Assembly: GCF_012277075.1 (NCBI RefSeq)
Contig: NZ_JAAXMT010000010.1
Coordinates: 1 to 64,000, forward strand
Direction of reading: 5' to 3'
Length of the DNA stretch: 64,000 nt
From: Streptococcus alactolyticus
GTDB taxonomy: Bacteria; Bacillota; Bacilli; Lactobacillales; Streptococcaceae
The notes beneath the pieces were generated by a model. The model made no database searches, was not told the origin of the DNA, and was given only the letters and a program-made list of their open reading frames with translations. Below are positions 38,205 through 47,285 of the stretch, one piece after another. A program made the position numbers and the translations under genes. Position 1 is the first letter of the stretch; each line of letters begins with the position of its first letter.

Positions 38205-38238
38205 ACCCCCTAGCCTGTGGTGAGCAAGCTAGGGGGGT
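38205..38238. terminator. hairpin between converging MFS and maeP genes
   Basis: ACCCCCTAGC / GCTAGGGGGGT stem. The T-rich side (TTATTTTTAT) lies on minus, so it may mainly serve the maeP transcript. Confidence 0.65.
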
Positions 38239-38322
38239 CTGTGTAATAATATTGTCTATTTTTTCAGAGTAAACACAAATTTTAAAGGGTATTCAATACA
38301 TTTTAAGGAGTAAAGTGTTGAA

Positions 38323-39594
38323 TTAATGTAAAAATTGGATTAGGATTCCTCCAAGGATGAGGACGATTGCACCGCCAAGTCGGTTTGCCATTTGGGCAAA
38401 GGCAATCATTTCCATGCGGTCCGCCGCAGAAAGCACAGCGATATTTCCTGTGCCACCCATGGAATTGTTAATCATCCCAGCACCGATAGCTGTTTCGACT
38501 GGATACATACCGAGAACCTGTCCCAAAATCCAGCTAGCAAGTCCCATTGACACAACAGATGTTAAACCGATAAGGACAAATTGCCATGTCATGGCTTGCG
38601 CTAATGAACTCAAATCAATCATTGAAAGCCCAATACCTGCCAAAACAGCGTGTGTCAAGTTAGTCATAATCACACGATTAAACATAACCACTGCTTCTTC
38701 TAATGGTTTTGGTACAATATCAAGCGCTTTGAGAACAAAGACAATGATAATCATAAAGGCATAGCTGTGCACTTTTGGAATAAAGGCATTTAAGATAACG
38801 CCGATAAGGAAAAGGGCAAAGGCAAACATCATTCCGACACCGATTTTTGTAGGGTCAAGCGGAGCTTCAGATTTTTTCAAATCGTCTTTGTCAACAGGGA
38901 TGAGCACACCGTGCCCATTGAATTTGGTGTTAGCAAATCCACGCGCCAACACAATGGCACCGATAATGGCAAAAATATTTCCTAGCGTGGTTGCTGGGGC
39001 TAATTGTGACAAGATTGATGAGGCATCTGTGTGCAATCCAGCCGCATAGATTTTGGATAATGGCACGATTCCTGCACCCATTCCTCCTGCCATTTGGGCA
39101 AATGAAATGTACATGACAGAATGTCCAAAGCCTTGACCGAGCAAAGCCCCAACAGCACCAGTGGCAAAGAAACCGATAACCATTGATAAAAGAGCGACAG
39201 GAATGAATTTAGCAGAGGCTTTCACCAAAAGTTTGCGGTTCATCCCTAGAATTGAGCCACAAATAAGCGCTGCAATATAAAAATCTAGAAAACCCCAATC
39301 ACTCATGAAACTAGAAGTGGCTGAAACAACTGATCTTGGAATCAATCCTGTTGAAGCTAAGATTGCGGCTAACAGCAAGGTAAAGACTGACCCACCACCA
39401 AGGTAAGTATTCCAAAATGGTAATCGTTCACCAAGGAAGTAGAAAAGATGTCCTAAAACGACCAACATGAAAGTAATTCCAACCATATTGAGCGGTAGTT
39501 TCCCCATAGCAATAACAACAGCTAAAATGATAACCAGAGCCTTATAAAGTGGAGCGGAAACACCCGCAATTTTAACGTTCGAGAATTTTTTCAT
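38323..39594 (-). CDS. maeP: malate/citrate permease of the 2-hydroxycarboxylate transporter family
   Basis: 423-aa integral membrane protein of the 2HCT family (CitS/CitP/MaeP), with the two GGMGAG / GGTGNI type reentrant-loop motifs at about 170 and 380. In streptococci maeP lies beside the malic enzyme gene maeE and takes up malate. Here it is 21 bases downstream of a truncated maeE, supporting malate over citrate. With the enzyme broken and no maeKR two-component genes here, uptake may be uncoupled from malate use. Confidence 0.88.
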   Translation of the reverse strand: MKKFSNVKIAGVSAPLYKALVIILAVVIAMGKLPLNMVGITFMLVVLGHLFYFLGERLPFWNTYLGGGSVFTLLLAAILASTGLIPRSVVSATSSFMSDWGFLDFYIAALICGSILGMNRKLLVKASAKFIPVALLSMVIGFFATGAVGALLGQGFGHSVMYISFAQMAGGMGAGIVPLSKIYAAGLHTDASSILSQLAPATTLGNIFAIIGAIVLARGFANTKFNGHGVLIPVDKDDLKKSEAPLDPTKIGVGMMFAFALFLIGVILNAFIPKVHSYAFMIIIVFVLKALDIVPKPLEEAVVMFNRVIMTNLTHAVLAGIGLSMIDLSSLAQAMTWQFVLIGLTSVVSMGLASWILGQVLGMYPVETAIGAGMINNSMGGTGNIAVLSAADRMEMIAFAQMANRLGGAIVLILGGILIQFLH

Positions 39595-39615
39595 ACGAAT
39601 GGTTATCCTCCTTCA

Positions 39616-40450
<835 letters not shown>

Positions 40451-40519
40451 CTAAACTCCTGTTGAAGCCGTTGCTAAAATAGCTGTTGAAAATAAAGCGA
40501 CTGCTTTAATCTTTTTCAT
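40451..40519 (-). CDS. 22-aa signal-peptide-like ORF
   Basis: MKKIKAVALFSTAILATASTG plus one residue, preceded by AAAGGAGGAAACCA. It looks like a signal peptide with the mature protein missing. The stop lies 3 bases before the dltC ATG. Either a truncated secreted-protein gene or part of the junction scar. Confidence 0.5.
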   Translation of the reverse strand: MKKIKAVALFSTAILATASTGV

Positions 40520-40531
40520 TGGTTTCCTCCT

Positions 40532-40930
40532 TTATTCATTTCGTTGGCGATGATAGCCAACTCCTGTTAACACAAGAAGATTATCTCCGTTTCGATTAAT
40601 TCTCTCAGCAATGATAAAGTGTTTTCGCTTGACGGTTAGAATTGCTGAGTAGATCTCGTGAAAACGGAGAATCTCTTCACTAACAACTTGCCAATTGCCA
40701 TTAACCATTCGTTTTTCTTGCACTACTGCAAACTTTGGTCTGACAATGGCTTGCCTTCCGTCAACAAGGTAAAGAATAGCTTCACCTTGTTGTCCAAGAA
40801 GACGTAAGTCTGATAGAGTCATTTCTGGTCTATCAAATACTTTTTGTAAGTTTGGTATAGCAAACTCCTTTCTGCTGCTTATGTAGAAATAAATTCTATC
40901 CGCAAATTTAAACGCATGAGTAATACTCAC
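40532..40930 (-). CDS. hypothetical protein of the replicon module
   Basis: 132-aa protein starting at GTG 40930 (FADRIYFYISSRKEF...TVKRKHFIIAERINRNGD). No membrane segment and no known motif. An inverted repeat AACTCCTaaacAGGAGTT (40931-40948) covers its AGGAG, which could hide the ribosome-binding site. It lies downstream of the RepA_N gene in the same direction and is presumably plasmid-borne in origin. Confidence 0.55.
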   Translation of the reverse strand: MSITHAFKFADRIYFYISSRKEFAIPNLQKVFDRPEMTLSDLRLLGQQGEAILYLVDGRQAIVRPKFAVVQEKRMVNGNWQVVSEEILRFHEIYSAILTVKRKHFIIAERINRNGDNLLVLTGVGYHRQRNE

Positions 40931-40948
40931 AACTCCTAAACAGGAGTT
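40931..40948. repeat. 18-bp palindrome over a ribosome-binding site
   Basis: AACTCCT aaac AGGAGTT, directly before the GTG at 40930. It may act as an RNA hairpin sequestering AGGAG or as an operator. Confidence 0.5.
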
Positions 40949-41118
40949 AAGCCAGGACGTGCCTTCCCTTTTAAAAGGCTGTTACACCGTCTTCCTTATT
41001 CATTGTTATTCCATAGGCTTGCTGATCAGATCGGTGTTGGTGTTTAATTGTCAAAGGGCACAAGCAGTTTTAAGACCTGCTTAGGTCAAGACTGACATTT
41101 TGAGTTCTCCTTGTAGTA

Positions 41119-41253
41119 TCACTGTTTATCCTTTGACGGTAATATAGTCATCTCATCATCAGCCATAAGTGGGGCATTGTGAATTTCAATTGTTAGTAAG
41201 GTAATGCCCGCAAGAACAATAAAGCTAATAATAACAAACACAATGCTAAACAT
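41119..41253 (-). CDS. small single-span membrane protein
   Basis: 44 aa from ATG 41253, preceded by AGGAGGAAACT. One hydrophobic span (FSIVFVIISFIVLAGITLL) is followed by a polar tail. It overlaps the end of rep by 8 bases, so it is coupled to it. Function unknown. Confidence 0.6.
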   Translation of the reverse strand: MFSIVFVIISFIVLAGITLLTIEIHNAPLMADDEMTILPSKDKQ

Positions 41254-42199
41254 AGTTTCCTCCTTGCAAACGCAGTTCATGATAAGCCTTTGCATTTCGA
41301 TGTGCAATTTCTTTTTGCTCATACAGTCGTTCTTGTTTTAAGTTTTCTAGTGATTTCAGCAAATAGGCTAATGGTGATGCACTATCCTTTGGAATACGTT
41401 CAATCATGTTTAATACTTCAGCACTTGTTACATAGCCACTTGCTAAATATTGTCCGATTTTCATTTTCTGGTTATGAGTCATTGTTAGGACATCTGGGAA
41501 ACCAAACATCTGGTCATTGTATTTATCAGCAATTATTTGCAAGAGAGAATAATACTTTGGTTCAACGAATGGAGTTGATTGATTTTGTGATAATGACTGA
41601 TTAGTTTCAGTTGACTGTGAAAATTCATTAGAATTTTTCTCAGTCTTTCTAGAACTAATATGATCACTATAATTAGTCTCGTTATATTCAGTCTCATTAG
41701 GGGCTGAATTTGACACCACCCCCGTATTATTTTGACACCCCCCTGGTCTAAATTTGACACCCCCTAGTCTAAATTTGACACCACCCTGGTCTAAATTTGA
41801 CACCCCGGGTAATTCATCATCGTTAGCGTCAAAATCATCAACAATCAAGTTTCCAAGATAAATACGATTAGCAAGGTTTCCTTTACTACTAGTTGACTGT
41901 TGAACTTCCTTAATTAAATCGTATTCAGCTAATTGTTTTTTTATCCTTAACAAAGTTGACTTTGATACTTTAAGAATTTTCATCAAACTTGTATTTGAAT
42001 AAACTAGATAAATTCGTCCCTCTTCATCAACCCAATTATTTCTTAGGGAAAGGCTTAGTCTATCTTTTAAGATTGAATAAGATACTTTTGAATCTAATCG
42101 CATATCTTCATAACGAGGACTTTCAAATAAAAGTTTTGGAAGTTTAAAATATCGTTCAGACGTTTCATACTGTTCTACAGTTATTGCATTAAAAACCAT
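41246..42199 (-). CDS. repA: RepA_N-family replication initiator
   Basis: 317 aa from ATG 42199. The N-terminal domain (about 1-120: AITVEQYETSERYFKLPKLL, LDSKVSYSILKDRLSLSLRN, STLLRIKKQL) is the RepA_N signature of theta-replicating Firmicutes plasmids and some integrative elements. The central part (about 130-165) is low-complexity because the DNA there holds iterons. The C-terminal domain is the variable, host-linked type. It lies 4 bases downstream of a 53-aa gene. An integrated or captured plasmid replicon. Confidence 0.85.
   Translation of the reverse strand: MVFNAITVEQYETSERYFKLPKLLFESPRYEDMRLDSKVSYSILKDRLSLSLRNNWVDEEGRIYLVYSNTSLMKILKVSKSTLLRIKKQLAEYDLIKEVQQSTSSKGNLANRIYLGNLIVDDFDANDDELPGVSNLDQGGVKFRLGGVKFRPGGCQNNTGVVSNSAPNETEYNETNYSDHISSRKTEKNSNEFSQSTETNQSLSQNQSTPFVEPKYYSLLQIIADKYNDQMFGFPDVLTMTHNQKMKIGQYLASGYVTSAEVLNMIERIPKDSASPLAYLLKSLENLKQERLYEQKEIAHRNAKAYHELRLQGGNYV
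41709..41804. repeat. iterons within repA (putative origin)
   Basis: Five copies of TTTGACACC start at 41709, 41731, 41753, 41774 and 41796. The last three spacers contain CTAAA before each. Spacings are 22, 22, 21 and 22 bases, about two helical turns and not multiples of three. They are thus DNA-level repeats, not protein repeats. RepA_N plasmids keep their origin inside rep. Confidence 0.8.
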
Positions 42200-42203
42200 A
42201 AAT

Positions 42204-42365
42204 CTATACCATTTTAAAATAAAGCTGACCATTTGGTTTTATTTCAATAAGACCAAATTTTTCTAATTCAGCAAGTTGACTTTGACTTTCTTTACGTGAA
42301 ATTTTTAACTCAAACATCAAAAATTCAATGAGTATTTCACGCGAATGTAGTTCATTAGAAGTCAT
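42204..42365 (-). CDS. small protein upstream of repA
   Basis: 53 aa from ATG 42365 (AAAGGATAC upstream). LHSREILIEFLMFELKISRK and QLAELEKFGLIEIKPNG read like a compact winged-helix DNA-binding fold. It ends 4 bases before repA and may regulate it. No named family recognised. Confidence 0.55.
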   Translation of the reverse strand: MTSNELHSREILIEFLMFELKISRKESQSQLAELEKFGLIEIKPNGQLYFKMV

Positions 42366-42395
42366 GTTTGTATCCTTTCTTTTTAGTACAGAAAA

Positions 42396-42450
42396 AGAGA
42401 ACAATTTTCATTGCTCTCTTGACTTATAGATTTATTTTATTAATTCTCAA
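42396..42450 (-). promoter_or_regulatory. rep promoter and leader hairpin
   Basis: On minus, TTGAGA (plus 42445-42450) and TATAAG (plus 42423-42428) are 16 bases apart. The transcript would begin at a terminator-like hairpin AGAGAACAAT / ATTGCTCTCT (42396-42419) followed by T5. Possible attenuation or antisense control of rep. Confidence 0.5.
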
Positions 42451-42568
42451 AACTCTAGACACTTACCGCTCTTTTTTAACAAATCAAATCCCCAATGCAG
42501 CTTTTCAAGGCGTTTGAAGAGGTCTGAAATTAAATAACTCACCTCAATGAGAAGTGTTGATTGAATAT

Positions 42569-42711
42569 TTATTCACCACTGTCAGTAGCATATGTCTTTA
42601 GGATAGCATAGTTATCAGTTAAAGAATAAAATAAACCACCTTCCTCATCAGTAATGACTTTAGTATTTCCATCAATACCCCAGTCGTTAAACATTTCATC
42701 AATGTCACCTC
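42569..42711 (-). pseudogene. C-terminal gene fragment at the replicon border
   Basis: Open frame of about 46 codons with no start signal of its own (DIDEMFNDWGIDGNTKVITDEEGG...TYATDSGE). It begins within a base or two of the LytTR stop. It looks like the tail of a protein joined here by the insertion. Family not recognised. The 200 bases between it and the 53-aa gene contain only the rep promoter. Confidence 0.45.
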
Positions 42712-43177
42712 ACAATCCCAAGTTTTCCAACTCTGACAAATAACGCCGACTAACATCTGCTTTGATTTTTCCTGTCAATATCGCTAACATATTGCCTGAA
42801 AAGCTATTCTCAAGTGCTTGCAAATGATTGATATTAATCAAAGCATGCTTAGAAACCTGTACAAAATCTGGATTTGCTAAGCGATTGCGAAATTTATACA
42901 ATCGGTCGTTAGTCAGCAATCGTCCCTGCGTCGTTTCCAAAATAAGGGTAGAGCCATCAACATCAACGAGAATCAAATCTGCCACATGCAACATTTCAAT
43001 ACACTCTACCGTTTTTATCGGCAAAACTGCCGGATCTGTTTGCTCAAATTGGGCAAGATAATCCAGAACTTTTTGTACGGAATTGTCAAACTGACAGCTT
43101 TTAACTAAGACTTCAATAACATCTTTTGGTAACTGCTTATTTTCCTCGAATTGATAGTGCACAACTCTCCCCCTCAT
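42710..43177 (-). CDS. LytTR-family DNA-binding regulator
   Basis: 155 aa. The LytTR domain (about 60-155: LILVDVDGSTLILETTQGRLLTNDRLYKFRN...FVQVSKHALININHL) binds DNA. There is no response-regulator receiver domain. Such short LytTR proteins usually pair with a membrane protein that inhibits them (DUF3021). Here the next gene is replaced by a fragment. It follows an ABC transporter by 7 bases and may control it. Confidence 0.85.
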   Translation of the reverse strand: MRGRVVHYQFEENKQLPKDVIEVLVKSCQFDNSVQKVLDYLAQFEQTDPAVLPIKTVECIEMLHVADLILVDVDGSTLILETTQGRLLTNDRLYKFRNRLANPDFVQVSKHALININHLQALENSFSGNMLAILTGKIKADVSRRYLSELENLGL

Positions 43178-43184
43178 TTTCTAC

Positions 43185-44023
43185 TTATCCACTAATCACT
43201 GGACGTTTTTCTTTGACGATTAACATCATTGCTAGAACGCTAAGGTTAATAACCAGCACACCACTGATGATTAGCAATTCTTGATTGACCGTCGTTAATT
43301 CTTTTAATTTTAACCCAATGCCTAAGTACGCTTTTTCTGATTTTCCAAGATAGTCTTGGTTAATCAATACCTGACGATAAGCCGCAGCGACGTAGGCTGC
43401 TGGCGTTATTTTAACCACAATTTGTGCAATATTCGGTAGTGCTCCAAGTGGCATATAAACGCCCACGAGAAACCCTGAAACTGTCCCAACAATAGTTGAT
43501 AAAGCCTCACTAGATTCTATCGATTTGACGAATTGTAAAATCAACAAAGCAAGACTTGCTCCGAGTAATGACCCTAAAACCATTATACCAAGTATTTGTG
43601 GTAAATGTGAGGCAGAAAGGCTAATCTTATATTGCCAATGAAAATAGAGTTTCATCACGACAAACATAAATGCTTGCATGGTAAAACCAATGATACTCGC
43701 TGACATTAAATAACCCAGATAGACTTTAAAACGTGACATATCAGTCAATAAAAAATCTTCTAGCTTGTGATTTTCTCGGTCATGAACTAAGCGAACAATT
43801 CCTGTCCAAGTTGTCGTAATGCTCGTTATCGCCAAGGTACCACCAATCACCCAATTATCTAAAACTTCTTCCAAATGTGAGGTTCCAGACCAAGAATCCT
43901 GCATATTTTTTTGCAAGAAAATAATGTATAAACCAAAAGCAATCAAAGCTCCCAACATCGAGAAAAAACACTCATTTTATTGGAAAAATAAAGTTTCAAA
44001 TTTCGTTTTGTCATCGCAACCAT
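43185..44023 (-). pseudogene. ABC-2 type permease, N-terminal frameshift
   Basis: The continuous frame (43185-43958) encodes 257 aa of an ABC-2 type membrane subunit with about six helices. The real start is probably ATG 44021-44023, directly after the ATPase stop (MVAMTKRNLKLYFSNKMSVF). A run of six A on plus (43963-43968) puts this part out of frame; a seventh would restore MSVFFSMLGALIAF. Either a pseudogene, a phase-variable homopolymer or a sequencing error. An internal start at 43958 would lose part of helix 1. Confidence 0.75.
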
Positions 44024-44875
44024 TTACGCCATATCCCTTCCCGTAATGCTTAAAAAGACATCGTTAATATTAGCCTTTTTGTAATCAAAATCCTCAATCA
44101 CGGCTCGCTTGTCCGACAAAATCGTTAGAGCTTCTGATACACTGTTAACCTCAATTTTCAAACAATCATCCGCTTGTAGATAATAATCGGTATCCTGAAA
44201 AGCTTTCACTTGTTGTGTTTTGATTAATAAATGGGGCTGTGTATAAGTTTCTTTCAATTCCTTGGCTGACCCTTTTGCCAAAACCTTGCCATGGTCAATG
44301 ATATAAGCCATATCCGCATTTTCAGCTTCTTCAAGATAATGCGTTGTCAAAAAGATTGTTAATTTTTCTTCCGCTTGCAACTGGCGTAATAATTGCCAAA
44401 TAGCTTCTCGTGTCTGTATATCAAGCCCGGTTGTCGGCTCATCCAAGAAAAGCAAATTAGGCTTATTTAAAAGTGCACGAACAATATCAACGCGACGTCG
44501 TTGCCCACCTGACAAAGTACCATATGTCTGATTAAGAAAAGCATCGATCCTCGTCAAACGAATCAGTTTATCCATCCAATCCTTATCACGGTTACGGTAA
44601 AGCGCCAAACGACTTCTCAAATTATCCAAAACAGTTAATTCCGCATCCAAGACACTCTCTTGAAAGACCATTCCGATTTTTAAATCTGGCGCTAATTCAA
44701 TTTCACCAGAGGTCGGTGCCAAAAGACCCGTCAACATCCGCATTGTCGTAGATTTACCAGCACCATTTGTGCCAATATAGGCTATTAACATTCCCTCTTC
44801 AACTTCCAAATCCAAATGATCAATCACCAATTGGTCTCCAAATGTTTTCGTAAGCTTCTTCGTTCTAATCAACAT
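44024..44875 (-). CDS. ABC transporter ATP-binding protein
   Basis: 283 aa from ATG 44875 with GAGGGGAAGG upstream. Walker A GTNGAGKST (about 37-45), signature LSGGQRRRVDIVRALLNKP and Walker B LLFLDEPTTGLD are complete. It is a DrrA/CcmA-type ATPase. It pairs with the permease downstream and the LytTR regulator. Such three-gene sets export drugs, peptides or lipids. Substrate unknown. With the permease frameshifted, transport may be lost. Confidence 0.88.
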   Translation of the reverse strand: MLIRTKKLTKTFGDQLVIDHLDLEVEEGMLIAYIGTNGAGKSTTMRMLTGLLAPTSGEIELAPDLKIGMVFQESVLDAELTVLDNLRSRLALYRNRDKDWMDKLIRLTRIDAFLNQTYGTLSGGQRRRVDIVRALLNKPNLLFLDEPTTGLDIQTREAIWQLLRQLQAEEKLTIFLTTHYLEEAENADMAYIIDHGKVLAKGSAKELKETYTQPHLLIKTQQVKAFQDTDYYLQADDCLKIEVNSVSEALTILSDKRAVIEDFDYKKANINDVFLSITGRDMA

Positions 44876-44999
44876 AACCTTCCCCTCTTTTACAGCTATT
44901 ATAGCAAAAAAGTCCCAACAAAATAGCCATCTTACGGTAAGCGGTGAAAAATAGCAACTAACCGACAAAAAAAAGAGCCTTAACGGCTCTGTAAATTTA

Positions 45000-46010
45000 T
45001 TAAACAGCTGTCACAACCACGTAGCGATCTGGGTCATTACCTTCTGAATAACTATCCACGCCTTCAATGCTGGTGATAGTTTTGTGGACGATTTTTCGCT
45101 CACTATTGCTCATGGGATCCATGACATAATCTTTACCTGTTTCAAGCACGCGATTAGCTGCTTTTCGGGTAAATTCAATCAAGGTTTCCGTGCGGTGTTC
45201 CATGTAATCATGCACATTTAAAATCACTGAAAAATTCTTTGAATAACGGTCATGCAAGAAGTTTTGTGACAACAATTGCAATGATTTCAAGACTTTACCG
45301 TGATAGCCAATTACACGTCCTGCCTCTGGTGTTTCAATTTGCAAATTGATTTGGCGGCGGTTGTGGCTGGTTTCAAGCGTTGCTTCGATATCCATTTCAT
45401 AAATGATTTTTTCGACATAGGCAGCTACTTCTTCAGCCGCTTTTTCGATATCATTGCTCAATTCAGCACGGTTGTCAGTCGATGAAACAGGCTCTTCTTT
45501 TGGTGTTTCTGGAGTTGGTTCAGAAACAGTAATTTCGGGGCTTGCTGAAACTTCTTGGGTGTCAGCTGTATTTTCTGGAGTATCAGCCTTTTCCAAGGCC
45601 TCTAAAACCGCTGTATGACCAGCTTCTTCAAGAATTCTTTGGGTCGATTTTTTGTGTTTGACGATGTTTTCCTTAACTTCATCATCAATCTTTTCGCCAC
45701 GTTCTTCCATTTGCTTGATGATTCCTGAAATTTTGCGCAATTCCAGTGTGTCCTCAAGTTGAGAAGAAACGGGGGTGTTTTGTTGATTGATGGTATCAGG
45801 AACGCCTCTGACAGCCTTTTGGTCTGCCCTATGAGCCGTTACTTCATTAATGCCTTCAATATCAACTTGAGCTGGTTTTTTACCAAATCCTAAAAAACCA
45901 TGTTTTTCACGAGAAACGACTTTAATATGAGCTTTCAAGCGGGTTAGTTGCATCTCGTTTAGCCCTTTTTCGATTGCTTCTTCAACAGTTCGACCTGTGA
46001 ATAATACCAT
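45000..46010 (-). CDS. khpB: RNA-binding protein KhpB (Jag/EloR)
   Basis: 336 aa. An N-terminal Jag domain (about 1-50: FTGRTVEEAIEKGL, HGFLGFGKKPA) is followed by a long charged linker, a KH domain with GRVIGYHGKVLKSLQ, and a C-terminal R3H domain. In pneumococcus KhpB works with KhpA in elongation and division control and is phosphorylated by StkP. It forms the conserved rnpA-yidC-khpB operon. Confidence 0.93.
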   Translation of the reverse strand: MVLFTGRTVEEAIEKGLNEMQLTRLKAHIKVVSREKHGFLGFGKKPAQVDIEGINEVTAHRADQKAVRGVPDTINQQNTPVSSQLEDTLELRKISGIIKQMEERGEKIDDEVKENIVKHKKSTQRILEEAGHTAVLEALEKADTPENTADTQEVSASPEITVSEPTPETPKEEPVSSTDNRAELSNDIEKAAEEVAAYVEKIIYEMDIEATLETSHNRRQINLQIETPEAGRVIGYHGKVLKSLQLLSQNFLHDRYSKNFSVILNVHDYMEHRTETLIEFTRKAANRVLETGKDYVMDPMSNSERKIVHKTITSIEGVDSYSEGNDPDRYVVVTAV

Positions 46011-46021
46011 ACTTTCCTCTC

Positions 46022-46837
46022 CTACCTTTTTCTTCTTTGAGCTTTCTTTTTAGCTCGGCGAATTCTAGCAGCACGTTCTCTTTCTGCTTGCTCTTCTTCC
46101 AAACGTTTTGCAATAATTTTAAATGGGTTATTTAACAAAAGGATTTGGAAAACTTGGAAAGCATAGGATACAGACCAGTAAAGCACAACCCCTGAAGCCA
46201 ATCGGAAACTCATAAAGAAAATCAAGACAGGCATGACATAAGTCATCACAGTCATGGCCATGTTTTGCTCACGCGCAGCCTTATTGGTCAACCAAGATGA
46301 CAAGAAAGTAAACAAAGCAGCTGCCAACGGCAAGATGAAGTAAGGGTCTGGTTGTGACAATTCAATCCACAAGAAAGTCCCTGTCTTCAAGAAAGAAACG
46401 CGAGTCAAAGCTTGATACAAGGCCATCAAAATCGGCAATTGTACCAACAAAGGAATCATGGTTGCATAAGGATTGACACCGTATTTTCTGTAAAGAGCTT
46501 GGCTTTCCTCAGCCAATTTCATACGGCTATCTGTGTCACGACCTGGGTAACGCTTTTGCAATTCTCTCAACTCTGGTTGCAAGTCTTGCATTTTTTGACC
46601 AGATTTGATTTGAATATTGTAAAGCGGCATCATGAGGGTTCGGATAACAATGGTGAAGAGCACAATCCCAACACCGATACGACCGTTAATGGATAGCCAC
46701 TGAATGGCTTTGGCAAAGAAATAAACAATCTGGTCCCATCCATTTGTTGATGAGGCTGTCACTTCTCCAGTACCACAAGCCGTTAGAAGTAATAAACTAA
46801 GACCGCTAAGTCCTAATAATTTAAAGTTTCTTTTCAC
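46022..46837 (-). CDS. yidC: membrane insertase YidC (lipoprotein type)
   Basis: 271 aa. A lipoprotein signal ends at LLLTAC, giving C21 as the lipidated residue. Five membrane segments carry the Oxa1 motifs ([15 protein letters not shown], the positively charged loop, [17 protein letters not shown]). A basic C-terminal tail for ribosome contact follows. Helps insert membrane proteins together with SecYEG. Its start overlaps the rnpA end by 17 bases. Confidence 0.95.
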   Translation of the reverse strand: MKRNFKLLGLSGLSLLLLTACGTGEVTASSTNGWDQIVYFFAKAIQWLSINGRIGVGIVLFTIVIRTLMMPLYNIQIKSGQKMQDLQPELRELQKRYPGRDTDSRMKLAEESQALYRKYGVNPYATMIPLLVQLPILMALYQALTRVSFLKTGTFLWIELSQPDPYFILPLAAALFTFLSSWLTNKAAREQNMAMTVMTYVMPVLIFFMSFRLASGVVLYWSVSYAFQVFQILLLNNPFKIIAKRLEEEQAERERAARIRRAKKKAQRRKR

Positions 46838-47180
46838 TAGTTAGACCTTCCTGATATAGATTAGCAATTTTTAAAACATGGAGTAAATTCTTTTTCACTT
46901 CATGGTAGTCTAGCTCCTCGACACCTTTACGCGCAATAATCACAAAGTCGTAAGGCTGCAAATGAGGTGAGAATTCCAAAAGGACGTGTCGAATTTTTCG
47001 CTTGATACTGTTTCGTGTCACAGCATTTCCAAGTTTTTTGCTTACAGAAAGCCCTGCCCGATAGTGGCTTTGATTTTTTTTGAAATAATAAACGACAAAT
47101 TTTCGGTTGGCAACACTAGTGCCTTGACTGAAAATAGTCTGAAAATCTTTGTCACTTTTAACACGATAGGTTTTCTTCAA
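46821..47180 (-). CDS. rnpA: ribonuclease P protein component
   Basis: Protein subunit of RNase P, which trims tRNA 5' ends. Central FVVYYFKKN and the RNR-type motif [17 protein letters not shown] are present. I chose the TTG at 47180 (119 aa) because GGAG lies seven bases before it and a TATAAT -10 just further upstream rules out the longer reading. First gene of the rnpA-yidC-khpB operon. Confidence 0.92.
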   Translation of the reverse strand: MKKTYRVKSDKDFQTIFSQGTSVANRKFVVYYFKKNQSHYRAGLSVSKKLGNAVTRNSIKRKIRHVLLEFSPHLQPYDFVIIARKGVEELDYHEVKKNLLHVLKIANLYQEGLTSEKKL

Positions 47181-47285
47181 CGTACGACTCCATTCTAAAT
47201 TATGTCTATTATACCATAAAAATTCAAAAAGCCCCAACCTCTAATGGTTGTGGGCTCAATATCTTCTGTTAGACGTTTATTTCAC

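Noticed and set aside
41704-41810. CRISPR-like repeats
   Set aside because: Repeats are 9-14 bases at about 22-base period inside a rep gene, which fits iterons and not a CRISPR array; no cas genes nearby.
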